A DNA stretch of 64,000 nucleotides, taken from contig CM066039.1 in the NCBI GenBank assembly GCA_033557465.1, positions 397,873,440 through 397,937,439 of the forward strand, in the 5' to 3' direction. The stretch's first letter is position 1, and each line of letters begins with the position of its first letter. This DNA comes from Ichthyophis bannanicus. Its lineage: Eukaryota > Chordata > Amphibia > Gymnophiona > Ichthyophiidae. The translations under genes were made by a program, and so were the position numbers. Below are positions 30,764-41,480 of the stretch, piece by piece. The notes below the pieces were generated by a model, which was not told the origin of the DNA, did no database searches, and saw only the letters and a list, made by a program, of their open reading frames with translations.

Positions 30764-32075
30764 CCAACCACTAGTACTAAAAATTACACTAGAAGTGACC
30801 CAACTACAAGATTTAAAAAATGTAATGATACAGAATTCCTTGATTTAACAATCCCCCACCTCTTATCATCCGTAACTAACTTGGATGATACTGTCAAAAA
30901 CTGGCATGACACCATCAACAATGCAGCCAAAATTAATCACACAAACAAAAAGAGTGTCCACTCTAAGACTAAGAGTACACCATGGTTTAACACCACTTTA
31001 AAACAAATGAAAAAGGAACTAAGAAAACTAGAAATCAACTGGCGCAAATCTAAATTGACCATACACAAAGAAATATACAATAATCATCTCACAAAATACA
31101 AAGAAACCTTAGACAGCACAAAGAAAAACTACTATGCTGCAACCCTATCAAAATCATAACAGACCAAGAGAGTTATTCTCCATTGTCAGAAACCTAACAA
31201 ATAATCCGCAAACTTCTAACAATGAAATCACTGACATCTCGGTACAAACGTTAGCTAACCACTATCAAAACAAAGCAAAAAAACCTACAATGTCTATAGA
31301 CACTACTAACATATCACACCAGCCTTTAGACAAATGGTCAGATTTTCACCCCACATCTAAAGAGACATTAAAAAATATCATCTCCAGCCTCAACACTACA
31401 ACTTCTTACCTTGATCCATGTCCAGTAACATGGATAAAAAACACACTCCCAACATTATTATCTTACATTCTCCCAATAGTCAATCTCTCACTAACTCAAG
31501 GTTACCTCCCACCTGCACGCACAAATACGCCCAATCCTTAAAAACAGCAAACTTGATAAAACATCTCCAGTATCATACAGACCCATTTCTAGCATACCCT
31601 TTTTAGCCAAAATAATTGAAAAAGTGGTACAATTACAGACACAGGAATATCTAGACTCATACTACCCACTGGATGAGCAACAATATGGATTTCGGCCCCG
31701 CCATGGAGTTGAAACACTCCTAACAGTTTTAATTGATGCGCTCCTAAGAGGGATTGACAATCATAAACAGGCTTTCATTCTACTATTCATTGACATATCA
31801 GCTGCATTTGATAGTGTACATCACACAATAATGCTCAATAACCTGAGACAAATAGGCATAAACTCCACAGTACACAAATGGTTCACTTCCTATCTAAATA
31901 ATAGAACGCAAAATGTAAGAATTGGTAATCAAACCTCGTCTATATATAAACAAGAAATTGGCTTACCTCAAGGCTCAGCGTTATCAGCCCTACTTTTTAA
32001 TATTTACATAAAACCTGTATGCAACATCTTTAAAAAATTCGGAGTACAATATCATCTTTACGCAGACGATATTAT
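30764..32075 (+). pseudogene. L2-G ORF2: linker and reverse transcriptase, frameshifted
   Basis: The linker (30881-31159), fingers (31134-31541: LDPCPVTWIKNTLPTLLSYI) and palm (31624-32100) lie in three frames. The palm shows LDEQQYGFRPRHGVETLLTV, LLFIDISAAFDSVHHTIML, IGLPQGSALSALLFNIYI and YHLYADDI, where the inserted L2-H begins inside the codons for the active-site box. The thumb continues at 33859 (MMYIPFTIPNLPLQ). The fingers frame ends early at 31541. Confidence 0.85.
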
Positions 32076-33851
32076 TTTATTTATTTATTTATTTATTTAA
32101 CTATTTCTTTTATACCGCCCCTTCCAGAGATCAAGGGCGGTTTACATATAACAGGTTAACAGTCTTGTACACAGTTTGTATACATTTTACATAGAACAAT
32201 AGAATTCAACTATTTACATTGAACAGTAATATAAACTTTGTAGGTATTAAAACAAACACATCTAACTTTTTACAAATATATATTTACAGTGTGTGGTGTG
32301 TGTGTTGTGTTGGTCAGAAATTGGTGTAGGTGTTGGAATTTAGTTCCTTTTTATGTCGTCTTGGGGCGTGTGTGTGGAGGGGGGCAGGCTTGTGTTTACA
32401 TTGTTTGGATTAAGGGAGTTTGTGCATGTGTGACCACGTTTGTTGTGGAGCTAGCTTTGGGGTAGTAGGGGACTTCGAAGTGTTCAGTGAACAGGTAGGT
32501 CTTTAATTCTTTTCTGAATTGGAAGAGGTCTCTTATGGTACGAAGTTCAATGGGGAGGTCGTTCCAGAGTGTAGGAGCAGCGAATGAGAATGCTCTGGAG
32601 CTGGTGGTGTTCTTAGTTTTGCGGATGGTTTTTGGTATGATGAGAGAGTGGGCTGCGTTTTGTCTGAGGGTCCTTGTCGAGGTTGGAGATTGCAGTAATG
32701 TAGATAGGTGTGAGGGGGTTATGTCGTTTATGAGTTTATAGGTTGTTAGGATAATTTTATATTTAATTCGGCTGTTAATAGGGAGCCAGTGGAGGTCTAG
32801 CAGTATAGGGGTTACGTGGTCTGTTAGGCGAGCTTTAGCAATCACTTTAGCACAGATGTTTTGTGCTCTTTGAAGAAGGTATGTGCTTTTTTGCGGGAGG
32901 CCTATTAGGAGACTATTGCAATAGTCGAAGTGAGGGGTGATCAGTGTACCTACTACGGATCTAAAGTCTGGTGTTTCTAGGAGTGGCCTTAGGTGTTGAA
33001 TTGTTTTGAGTTTATAGAAAATGGTTTTTACTGTTTGTTTTATGTGTGGTAGCATGGTGAGAGTGTGGTCTATTATTACTCCTAAGTATTTACCTGTTTT
33101 CTGACAGGTATGGAGGTTTTGTTGATAGTGATTGTTTCCGGGTAGGTGTTCTCAGTCATAGATGATCTTGTCACAAACATTGCCTCGGTTTTTTTGAAGT
33201 TTATGCTGAGGTGGTTAGTTTCCATCCAGGAGGAGGTCTCAGCCATGCATTTGGATAGCGGGTCATATGTAGGGTTTTTTGTGGTTATGGGGATAGCTAG
33301 CATGATGTCATCGGCGTATATAAAGTGATTAATCTTGTGTTTTTTAAATATGTTAGTTATTGGTTGCAGGTACAAGTTAAATAGGAGGGCTGATAGGGCT
33401 GATCCTTGGGGTATTCCCTGTCCTTGGGGGAATGTTTCTGATGCTTGTTGGTCAATTTGGACGCGTATTAATCGGTGTGAAATGTAGGATTTGAACCAGT
33501 TAAGGACAATCCCGCCTATTCCTAGGTTTTCTAGTCTGTTGATCAGTGTCAGGTGATTAATGTTATCGAATGCGGCTGAGATATCTATAAATAGGAGTAG
33601 GTAGCCATGTTGTTTGTTATCTGTGCCCTTGATGAGGAAGTCCATAAGAGTGATTAGGAGGGTTTCTACTCCATGGAATGGGCGGAAACCAAATTGGTGT
33701 GAGTCAAGGGGTTTGTATTCATCAATGTGTTCCTGTAACTGAATTTGAATTGTTTTCTCTATAATTTTGGCTATGAACGGAATGCTGGCTATGGGTCTGT
33801 AGGAGTTCGGATCTTTTGAATCGAGCTTATTATTCTTTATTATTGGTCGGA
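32076..33851 (-). mobile_element. L2-clade LINE (L2-H), 5'-truncated, nested in L2-G
   Basis: The insertion is antisense to its host, with an 8-bp target duplication gatattat at 32068-32075 and 33852-33859. Its 3' tail (tatttatttattta in plus sense) abuts the left copy, followed by the accgcccctt...aagggcggt hairpin. It is 5'-truncated within RT fingers near 33851. It disrupts the host exactly at its Y-A-D-D box. Confidence 0.95.
32396..33845 (-). pseudogene. L2-H ORF2: RT and C-terminal domain
   Basis: Two open stretches, 33082-33645 (frame open further to about 33845) and 32396-33055, are separated by a frameshift. Motifs: DPNSYRPIASIPFIAKIIEK, FGFRPFHGVETLLITLMDF, LLLFIDISAAFDNINH, GIPQGSALSALLFNLYL and HFIYADDIMLAI (catalytic aspartates intact). 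Then FDYCNSLLIGLP, QRAQNICAKVIAK, LDLHWLPI, RAFSFAAPTLWNDLP and ELKTYLFTEHF. Clearly L2-clade, related to but distinct from L2-G. Confidence 0.9.
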
Positions 33852-35036
33852 GATATTATGATGTATATTCCATTTACGATCCCCAATCTACCGTTACAAC
33901 TCCTGTCTGACTGCTATAATGAAATAACAACTTGGCTAAAAGCACAAAACCTCCACATAAATCACGCTAAAACTGAAGTTCTAATTGTAACAAAGAATCA
34001 ATCATATATCCCCCAACCCACATAACACTACAAAACCAAGAAATTAAAATAAAAAACGAAATAAGATACCTAGGTGTTATATTAGACACACACCTTACAA
34101 TGGAAACCCACATCAGCAATACCATAAAGAAAATCTATTTCAAACTCAAAATCCTCAAACAACTACGTCCTCTAGTATTTTTACAAGACTTTATAAACAT
34201 AATCCAGGCCACCATAACTCCCCACTTTGATTTTGCCAACCTAATTCTAATAGGTATATCAAAACAAAACATTAAACGAATTCAATTAGCACAAAATGCA
34301 GCTGCTAGAATTATACTGAAAGTAAACTCACTCCAACACATATCACCAATACTAGCATCTCTCCATTGGCTACCAATACAAAGCAGGATAGTATACAAAA
34401 CAATAATAACCTCATTCAAAGCCTTATACAATATGGCCCCAACTACACTATGTAATCTAATATGCAAAGAACCTTCTAAGCCTACACACAGAAAAGGACA
34501 ATTAAACAAACTAAAGATTCCAAAAGATTTCATAAAAGCACATAAATTAACAAACAACAGAGCCTTTTCCCACATAGCTCCAACTATCTGGAACTCCCTC
34601 CCGGAGGAGCTACGAACACTAACTGAGATCATGGAATTCCGTAAAAATTTTTAAACTTACTTATTTACCAAACACTACAACAACATAGATAACACTTCAC
34701 TTAATTTAGATAAAGGCTAAACAGGTACCAGTCTGTATCTAATAAAAATAAACATAGTTGAAACCACATGATGACCCAATCCCTTATGACTTAATACTTC
34801 TACATGTATATAGTTTACTTTGTTCTGTATTGTCTTACACTGTTTAGATAATACATTCTGTTTAGTTAATTACTTTGTTCTATAACACATATGTTGCTTT
34901 GTTATTCATTGTTTTTATAATATGACGTTCCATGTAAAACAAACCTGATTTGTTGATTGTTGTTTATTGTAAACCGCAACTGAACTCTGGTAGATGCGGT
35001 ATATAAATGTGTGTTAAATTAATAAAATAAATAAAA
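33852..35036 (+). mobile_element. L2-clade LINE (L2-G), 3' part
   Basis: Contains the RT thumb and C-terminal domain (33860-34654): ITTWLKAQNLHINHAKTEVL, FKLKILKQLRPLV, LAQNAAARIILKV, LASLHWLPIQSRI, NRAFSHIAPTIWNSLPEELR and MEFRKNF, then a frameshift to LTYLPNTT. The 3' UTR is about 330 bp. The end hairpin is accgca...tgcggt (34974-35000), followed by an aataaaataaataaaa tail. Confidence 0.9.
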
Positions 35037-35040
35037 TAAC

Positions 35041-36139
35041 CAGTTCCTGATCCACAGTAGTACACTGCCTCCTATCCCATGACTCTTTAGTTTTGCCAAA
35101 AGTCTCTGATGAGGGACCTTATCAAAGGCTTTGTGAAAGTCCAGATACACTATATCAACCGACTCACCTTTGTCCACCTGTTTATTCACACCTTTAAAAA
35201 AACATAACAGATTAGTAGGACAAGATCTTCCCTTTCTAAAGCCATGTTGGCTGTCTCCCATTAGGCCATGACTATCTACATGCTGAGTAATTTTATTCTT
35301 TATGATGGTTTCTACCATTTTTCCCGGTACTGACGTCAGGCTCACTGGTCTGTAGTTTCCCGGATCACCCCTGGAACCCTTTTTAAAAATTGGTGTTACA
35401 TTAGCGATCCTCCAATCTTCAGGTATTAGAGATGATTTTAATGATAGTTCACAGATTACTAATAGCAGGTCTGCAATCTCATATTTCAGTTCTTTCAACA
35501 CCCTCGGATGTATACCATCCGGCCCAGGTGATTTGCTACTCTTCAGTTTATCTAAAAGTAGTAATACATCTTCCCGATGTATCAATATTTCCTTCAATTC
35601 TTCTGCACCTTTAAATACCACTTCAGTCATGGGTAACATCCCTACATCTTCTTCAGTAAAGACCAAAGCAAAGAATTCATTCAGTCTCTCCGCTATCGCC
35701 TTGTTGCCTCTTAGTTCCCCTTTAACCCCTCTATCATCTAATGGACCAACTGACTCACAGGGTTTTTCCTATGAATGTACTTGAAAAAGTCTTTATTTCA
35801 CGTTTTTGCTTTCGCAGCAAGCTTCTTCTCAAATTCTCCCTTTGACTGCCTTATCAACACCTTGCATTTGACTTGCCAGTGCTTGTGCTGTTTCCAGGTT
35901 TCGTCGATTGACTCTTTTTTCCATTTCCTGAAAGATGCTTTTTTGGCGACAACAGCCTCTCTGACCTCCCCTTTAAACCATGCTGGCAGCTTTTTGGACT
36001 TCGTTCCACTTTTCTTAAAGCGTGGAATGCCGCTCGTCTGGGCTTTCAAGATAGTATTTTTCAACAACACCCAAGCTTGATGTAAGTCTTTAACCTTTGC
36101 AACTGCTCCTTTTAGTTTTTTCTTCTTAACTATTTTCCT
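35041..36139 (-). mobile_element. CR1-A copy 3, 5' part
   Basis: Continues from 28860. The stretch 35019-35666 encodes TEVVFKGAEELKEI, LDKLKSSKSPGPDGIHPRVL, PIFKKGSRGDPGNYRPVSLT, DSQHGFRKGRSC and [19 protein letters not shown]. Further upstream is the linker (KLPAWFKGEVREAVVAKKAS). It is 5'-truncated at about 36139, where satellite text (aaagtgatcatggg) resumes. Confidence 0.9.
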
Positions 36140-37480
36140 AAAGTGATCATGGGATGGGATGGGATGGATGAGGGAGCCAAAGAGAGAGGGGAGATGCTGG
36201 ACACAGAGTAAGGAGGTGGAAGACAGATAAAGTGAACATGGGATGGGATGGAGGAGGGAGCCAGAGAGAGAGGGGTGATGCTGGCCACAGATCAGGGGGA
36301 TGGAAGACAGATAAAGTGAACATTGGATGGGATGGAGGAGGGAGCCAGAGAGATAGGGGAGATGCTGGCCACAGTGTAGGGAGGTGGAAGACAAATAAAG
36401 TGAACATGGTATGGGAGGGAGGAGGGAGTAAGAGAGAGAGAGGGGGGAGATGTTGTCCACAGAGTAGGGAGTTGGAAGACAGATAAAGTGAACATGGGAT
36501 CAGATGGAGGAGGGAGCTAGAGAGAGACGGGAGATGCTGGCCACAGAGTAGGGAGGTGGAAGACAGATAAAGTGCAAATGGTTTAGGATGGAGGAGGGAG
36601 CCAGAGAGAGAGGGGAGATGCTGGCCACAGAGTAGGGAGGTGGAAGACAGATAAAGTGAACATTTGATGGGATGGAGGAGGAAGCCAGAGAGAGAGGGAT
36701 TATGCTGGCCACAGATCAGGGGGGGTGGAAGACAGATAAAGTGAACATGGGATGGGATGGAGGAAGGAGCCAGAGATAGTGGGGATACACTGGCCACAGA
36801 GTAGGCAGGTGGAAGACAGATAAAGTGAACATGGGATGGGATGGAAAAGGGAGACAGAGACAGAGGGGAAATGATGGCCACAGAGTAGGGGGTGGAAGAC
36901 AGATAAAGTGAACATAGGATGGGAGAGAGGAGGGAGCCAGAGAGAGAGGGGAGATTCTGGACACAGAATAGGGGGGGTGTAAGACTGATACAGTGAACAT
37001 AGGATGGGATGGAGGAGGGAGCCCGAGAGAGAGGGGAGATGCTGCACACAGAGTAGGGGGGTGGAAGACAGATAATGTGAAGATGGGATGGGAGGGAGGA
37101 GGGAGCCAGAGAGAGAGAGAGGGGAGAAGCTAGACACAGAGTAGGGGGGGGGGAGTATAAGACAGATAAAGTGAACATGGGACGGGATGGAGGAGGGAGC
37201 CAGAGACAGAGGGGAGATGCTGGACACAGAGTAGTGGGGTGTAAGACAGATAAAGTGAACATGGAGGGAGGAGGGAGTCAGAGAGAGAGAGAGGGGAGAT
37301 GCTGGACACATAGTAGGGTGGGTGTAAGACAGATAAAGTGAACATGGGATGGGATGGAGGAGAGAAACAAAGAGAGAGGGCAGATGATGGGCACAGAGTA
37401 AGGGGTGGAAGAGAAATAAAGTGAACATGGAATGGGATTTAGTAGGGAGCCCGAGAGAGAGGGGAGATGCTGGACATCTG
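36140..37480. repeat. 82-bp minisatellite array, block 3
   Basis: About 16 more diverged units. The CR1-A insertion point is within the satellite text gacagata/aagtgaacatggg, split between 27711 and 36140, so blocks 2 and 3 were contiguous. Confidence 0.95.
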
Positions 37481-38092
37481 GGGGGTGAATAGAACTACAA
37501 TACTGGTACCAAAAATCACTGTATGCATATAATCCACAGCTATTTGCATTCCCACCCTTGGACCACCCCCAAAAAAGCAATAAAAAAGCAGGTAAACAAA
37601 CCCAAAATCAAGAAAATGAAACAGAAATGTTTGCCATGCACATCTCTAGGGGAAGGTTTTTCTTCTATTGGAGGAATTTAGCCATCAGTGTTCCTCCTAC
37701 GCTAGCAGTGATCTACTGGTCTTCTCCACCCATCTCTTTCCTTTGGGGACAAAACACACTAGTGATGCCTCACCAACCTTCAATGGCTCACTCTTCCCGG
37801 ATCGCAGATGGGCTTCCATTGGAAACAAAATCGTGTTTCATTTCATACTTTTTTCAAAATAAAACGCACAAAATTATTTGTTTTTCCATTTGTTGTATTT
37901 TTAAATTTAGCCCCGCTCTAATTGCAAGATGCAAAATCCTCCTCCAAGGTTCCACAGTTGAAGATCTGGATGGTGGGGGTGGGATTGGGAAGTTTTTATT
38001 TTGCGGATAAGGATGGGGCCCATTTCCAACTTTTATTCTCTTTATAGTTTTCATTCCTTTTTTAAAAAAATGTTTTTGTTTTTATAAATAAA
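37481..38092. other. Unassigned sequence between satellite and Helitron
   Basis: No recognisable element. There is an open frame at 37558-38010 (150 codons), but its product has no known motif and the region is AT-rich near 38050, so I do not call a gene. Confidence 0.4.
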
Positions 38093-38184
38093 CTAGCTGT
38101 ACCCGGTCACGCGTTGCTGTGGCCGAGTCTGATTAAATGGAAAAGAAAGTAAAGAGAGAACGCACATTTGTAATATGTTTAATT

Positions 38185-38640
38185 TCACAATTTTTGTGGG
38201 TATACAATGTTTTTCGTTGTTCCATTGTCTGTGCAGATATAGAGATTGCTTGGTTTGCCGATTCTCGAACACAGAACATATAATTGTCCATGAGAGAAGC
38301 AAGCCGTGTGGAGATCTAAACCGCAGGTTTCTAAAGATTGGCCCTGAGCTTTGTTGATGGTGATTGCAAACGCCAATCGAATTGGGAATTGCAATCTCTT
38401 AAATTGAAATGGCAAATCCGTTGGAATCATAGGAATGCGAGGAATGAGGACATCTTCACCTTTGAAAGGTCCTGTCAAGATTTTTGCTTGTACGACGTTG
38501 CTCATCAATGTTTTTACTGCAAGCTGCGTGCCGTTGCAAAGCTTTGGCTGGTTAATATTTCGCTATATGATAATTGGGACACTGATTTTCAATTGCAGTA
38601 CGTGCGGTGGTATGCCTGGCAGATCGAGTGAATTCAAAAA
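38185..38640 (-). pseudogene. Helitron helicase C-terminus
   Basis: The complement reads LPGIPPH, RNINQPKLCNGTQLAVK, then (38185-38508) LTGPFKGEDVLIPRIP, LPFQFKRLQFPIRLAFAITI and NKAQGQSLETCGLDL, with LYVLCSRIGKPSNLYI. The A-x-T-I-N-K-A-Q-G-Q-S box and the following VA-SR-like stretch are the last helicase motifs of PIF1-type helicases fused to Helitron Rep. A TAG interrupts the frame just before RNINQPK. Ends QKL-stop. Confidence 0.85.
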
Positions 38641-38654
38641 TTCTGTTGGATAAT

Positions 38655-38975
38655 TTATTGCTTCAGGGAGCCGGCTTTATGATAAATGTGTCCTTTCACT
38701 TTGAAAGTTGGCATGAATTGAACTGTTACGATTTCTGCGCCGAACGACATCATTTGGAAGCATGAGTTGTATTTCCTGATGTTAGATAGGAAATGCTTTG
38801 ATTCAGTGGTATATCCGGCAAGCAAAGTTTTCAATGGTTCTGGCGGTTCTCCCAGTTGAGGCAGTTTAATTTTTCCGTCGGCGCAACACATTCCTTTCGT
38901 TTCTCCATTAAATTTCAGAGCCTTGCAATAAGGACAAACTTCAGTCATAGTGCCGATGAGAACATGCCGGCTCAA
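38655..38975 (-). pseudogene. Helitron protein, N-terminal helitron-like domain
   Basis: The complement encodes SRHVLIGTMTEVCPYCKALK, GMCCADGKIKLPQLGEPPEP and FLSNIRKYNSCFQMMSFGAE, ending YHKAGSL. This is the cysteine-containing region (C-P-Y-C, C-C) before the Rep nuclease in Helitron proteins. The frame then runs into sequence joined to the helicase C-terminus, marking the internal deletion at about 38640-38660. Confidence 0.85.
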
Positions 38976-39071
38976 ACTATAATCATCAGCTGGGTTGTAC
39001 CGGAATGCAAGGTGATTGTAATCGCGTGATTGCTGAGCACGGAGTCGTGTTTGACGCTGATCCGTTGTTTC

Positions 39072-39326
39072 TCATTGATGTCTTTCAGCCACTCTCAGTC
39101 TGTCGCGTTCTTTCTGTTGAGAACAAAGCAGATCTGAAGCTGCAGAGTGTGATCTCCGTGCTCGCAACCGTGCATCCTGAAGTCTGGCTGCACGTCGCTC
39201 TGCTGCTTCCTCAGCACGTATTTGAGCAATTCTTTGTCTGTTTCGCTCAGTTTGATTAGCAATTACTCGTCGCATCGCATCTGCTCGGCGAGTACGACGA
39301 CCTAAGTTTGATCTTCTGCGAGGCAT
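39072..39326 (-). pseudogene. Helitron protein, basic N-terminus
   Basis: 84 codons from an ATG at 39326: an arginine-rich MPRRRSNLGRRTRRADAMRR start, repeated A-E-R-R-A and R-L-R-V-A-E-R-H stretches. Such arginine-rich N-termini are common in vertebrate Helitron proteins. It lies upstream of 38655-38975 and is separated from it by a frameshift or deletion. Confidence 0.6.
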
Positions 39327-39805
39327 TATTTGGATGAAGTAAAGCAGCTCAATTGCACGTGAATTGTAAAATATGTACTATAGCATGTGTTGCTTTTACG
39401 TCCAACAGATGGCGCTGTTTTTCCACAAAAAACATGTTTTTACCTGTCACAGGTTTGACATCTATATAATAGGTTAAAAACATGCGCGTATTGGAATGCA
39501 ACGCTGTGTCAAACTTTCAAAGCAATCGGTGAAGAACTTTTGGAGATTTGCGATTTTGAACAAACGAACATTTACATTTTTATTTATATAGATAAAACAA
39601 AAGAAACAACAAAAGAAAAAAACTGAAAAGCAAACAAACAAACCGAAAAAAACTGTCTGAAAGACTTGAAAGACTAGAAAAAGGGAATGTTACTTCTGGA
39701 GAGAGATCTGCAATTGTGAGTATATACTTCTGGGAATTTTCTGAAAGGAATTCTTTCTATTAAAGCTATTTAATCTGTGAACCCACTATTTTTTGTTAAA
39801 TCAGT

Positions 39806-40200
39806 CAGGGCCTAGTAGCAGCAGTTTAAGTTTAAATTTAAAACACAGAAGAGAACTTTATGGTTACATTTCATACCCAGCAGAGAGCTTATAGTTTTAA
39901 TTTAATAGTCACTCAGGGACTAGTATCAGCAAAGTATATTTAGTTTAAATTTAAAACACAGAAGAGAGCTTTCTGGTTAAATTTGGAACCCAGCAGAATG
40001 CTGTAGTTTACATTTAATAGTCACTCAGGGCCTAGCATCAGCAAAGTACTTTTAGTTTAAATTTAAAACACAGAAGAGAGCTTTCTGGTTAAATTTAGAA
40101 CCCAGCAGAGAGCTTGTAATTTAAATTTCATAATAAGTTAGAGCCTAGCAGCAGCAAAGAGCTATAATTTAAATCAAATAAGAATATAGCTTACCTCAGC
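39806..40200 (+). promoter_or_regulatory. Tandem 5' monomers of CR1-A (about 3.5 units, 108-112 bp)
   Basis: cagggcctag-type starts occur at 39806, 39914 and 40026, and a fainter one at about 40138. Units share ttagtttaaatttaaaacac, agaagagagctttctggtta and aacccagcagagagct. They are AT-rich with repeated tttaaattt palindromes. A promoter role is inferred from position. Confidence 0.75.
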
Positions 40201-40509
40201 AGCACAGGACAGGGTACTTGGTAGCAGCCCTCTTTTAATAAGTGTTATTTCCGTCCCTCCCTCCCCACACCCACCCGCCCCTGGGATAATCGTAGCTTTA
40301 TAGGTACTTACACATCTTAAAAGACAGGAGGTGCTCTCAGGTGAACCTTGTCACCCAAATCAGATGTACACTAAGGACCTGAGATTAATTAAGCTTCAGG
40401 TGAACAAGGTATATTACACGTATTAGGTTCAGTTTTATTAGTATAAATATCCATAGCAACCCTTAGTAAGTAAAGAACTTAAAGATCTAAACAAAAACTT
40501 AAAACTAAG

Positions 40510-41417
40510 ATGCAGACAGCAGTCCAACAGCGGGATGGGGGCTTTCCAGTCATTTGCATTGAGTGTCACATGTATGATTTTCTCCCAGTTGGTGAGAGAT
40601 CTTACGTGTGCACTAGGTGCAAGGAGCTCTTTGCTCTCAGGGAACAAATCTGAGAGTAGCAGACTTGGAAAACATAAGAAAGACAGAGAGGTACATAGAC
40701 AAGACCTACAGGGATATAGTCCTGAAGTCCCACCTCCTGTCTGGCAGCATCCCTGTTGCCATGGAGGAGAGAGGTCACGTGACAGGAGAGCATCACCCTG
40801 GTGTGGCAGGAAGTGATCCTGTAACTAGGACCTGTCCTCCAGGTGATGTAAAACCCTCTCGCACTGAGGAAGTTTCTCCAGGGCCATGTGCCCATGAGGG
40901 AAGGGTTAGGACAACCGTTATAGATGGTGATTCGATCATTAGGCATGTAGATAGCTGGGTGGCTGGTGGACATGAGGATCGCCTGGTAACATACCTGCCA
41001 GGTGCGAAGGTAGCGGACCTCATGCGCCACCTAGATAAGGTCTTAGATAGTGCTGGGGAGGAGTCTGCTGTCTTGGTACATGTCGGTACCAATGACATAG
41101 GAAAATGTGGTAGGGAGGTTCTGGAGGCTAAATTTAGGCTTTTAGGTAGGAAGTTGAAATTCAGAACTTCCAGGGTAGCGTTCTCCAAAATGCTTCCCAT
41201 TCCACGTGCAGGACCCAAAAGGCAGGCAGAGCTCTGGAGTCTCAATGCGTGGATGAGACAATGGTGCAGAGATGAGGGGTTTGGATTTGTTAGGAACTGG
41301 GGTACATTCTGGGGAAAGGAGGGGCTCTTCCGAAGGGATGGGCTTCACCTTAACCGGGATGGAACCATTCTGCTGGCATTAACCTTTAAAAAGGAGATAG
41401 AGCAGCTTTTAAACTAG
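40510..41417 (+). pseudogene. CR1-A ORF1: zinc-ribbon-like N-terminus and SGNH esterase
   Basis: ATG 40510 opens a 47-codon frame with paired cysteines, ICIECHMYDFLPVGERSYVC then TRCKELFALREQI, ended by TGA at 40651. The protein continues in the +2 frame from about 40650 (LRVADLENIRKTERYIDKTY) to the stop at 41417. The second part is a GDSL/SGNH-hydrolase domain: VIDGDSIIRHV (nucleophile Ser, codon at 40932), HVGTNDIGKCG (Asn codon at 41091) and RRDGLHLNRDG (Asp at 41337, His at 41346). CR1 ORF1 esterases are known. They act on esters or lipids in vitro and their role in retrotransposition is unsettled. Only one frameshift is visible, so this ORF1 was recently intact. Confidence 0.85.
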
Positions 41418-41480
41418 ATAATAGGGGAACGCCGACAGTCGCCCACGAGCAGATGGTTCAGAAGAATGTATCCTTGAAGG

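Larger units (their letters stand above)
28861..32075 (+). mobile_element. L2-clade LINE (L2-G), 5' part
   Basis: Starts with a GC-rich 5' hairpin, then a ~1-kb leader with a 120-bp tandem repeat, an endonuclease ORF and RT blocks. It is broken at 32075 by an antisense L2 and resumes at 33852. Excluding that insertion it is about 4.4 kb and seems full length. Confidence 0.9.
38093..39592 (-). mobile_element. Helitron, internally deleted, both ends present
   Basis: In complement the element starts TCTATATAAATA at 39592 and ends GGGTACAGCTAG at 38093: 5'-TC and 3'-CTAG termini. The flanking bases are A (38092) and T (39593), the A-T target of Helitrons, with no duplication. It encodes remnants of the Rep-helicase protein, but at 1.5 kb it lacks the middle, including the rolling-circle nuclease and most of the helicase. 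The 3' subterminal GC-rich part (cccggtcacgcgttgctg, in plus sense) could form the usual short hairpin. Confidence 0.9.

Noticed and set aside
35798..36460. 220-codon minus-strand frame with LINE and satellite parts
   Set aside because: Chance continuation of satellite translation into the CR1-A linker at the insertion junction; not a fusion gene.
36147..37428. Minus-strand open frames of 242-371 codons
   Set aside because: Same satellite translation as at 19.6-22.4 kb.
37558..38010. 150-codon plus-strand frame
   Set aside because: No motif, low-complexity start, AT-rich end, no splice or promoter context; likely chance.
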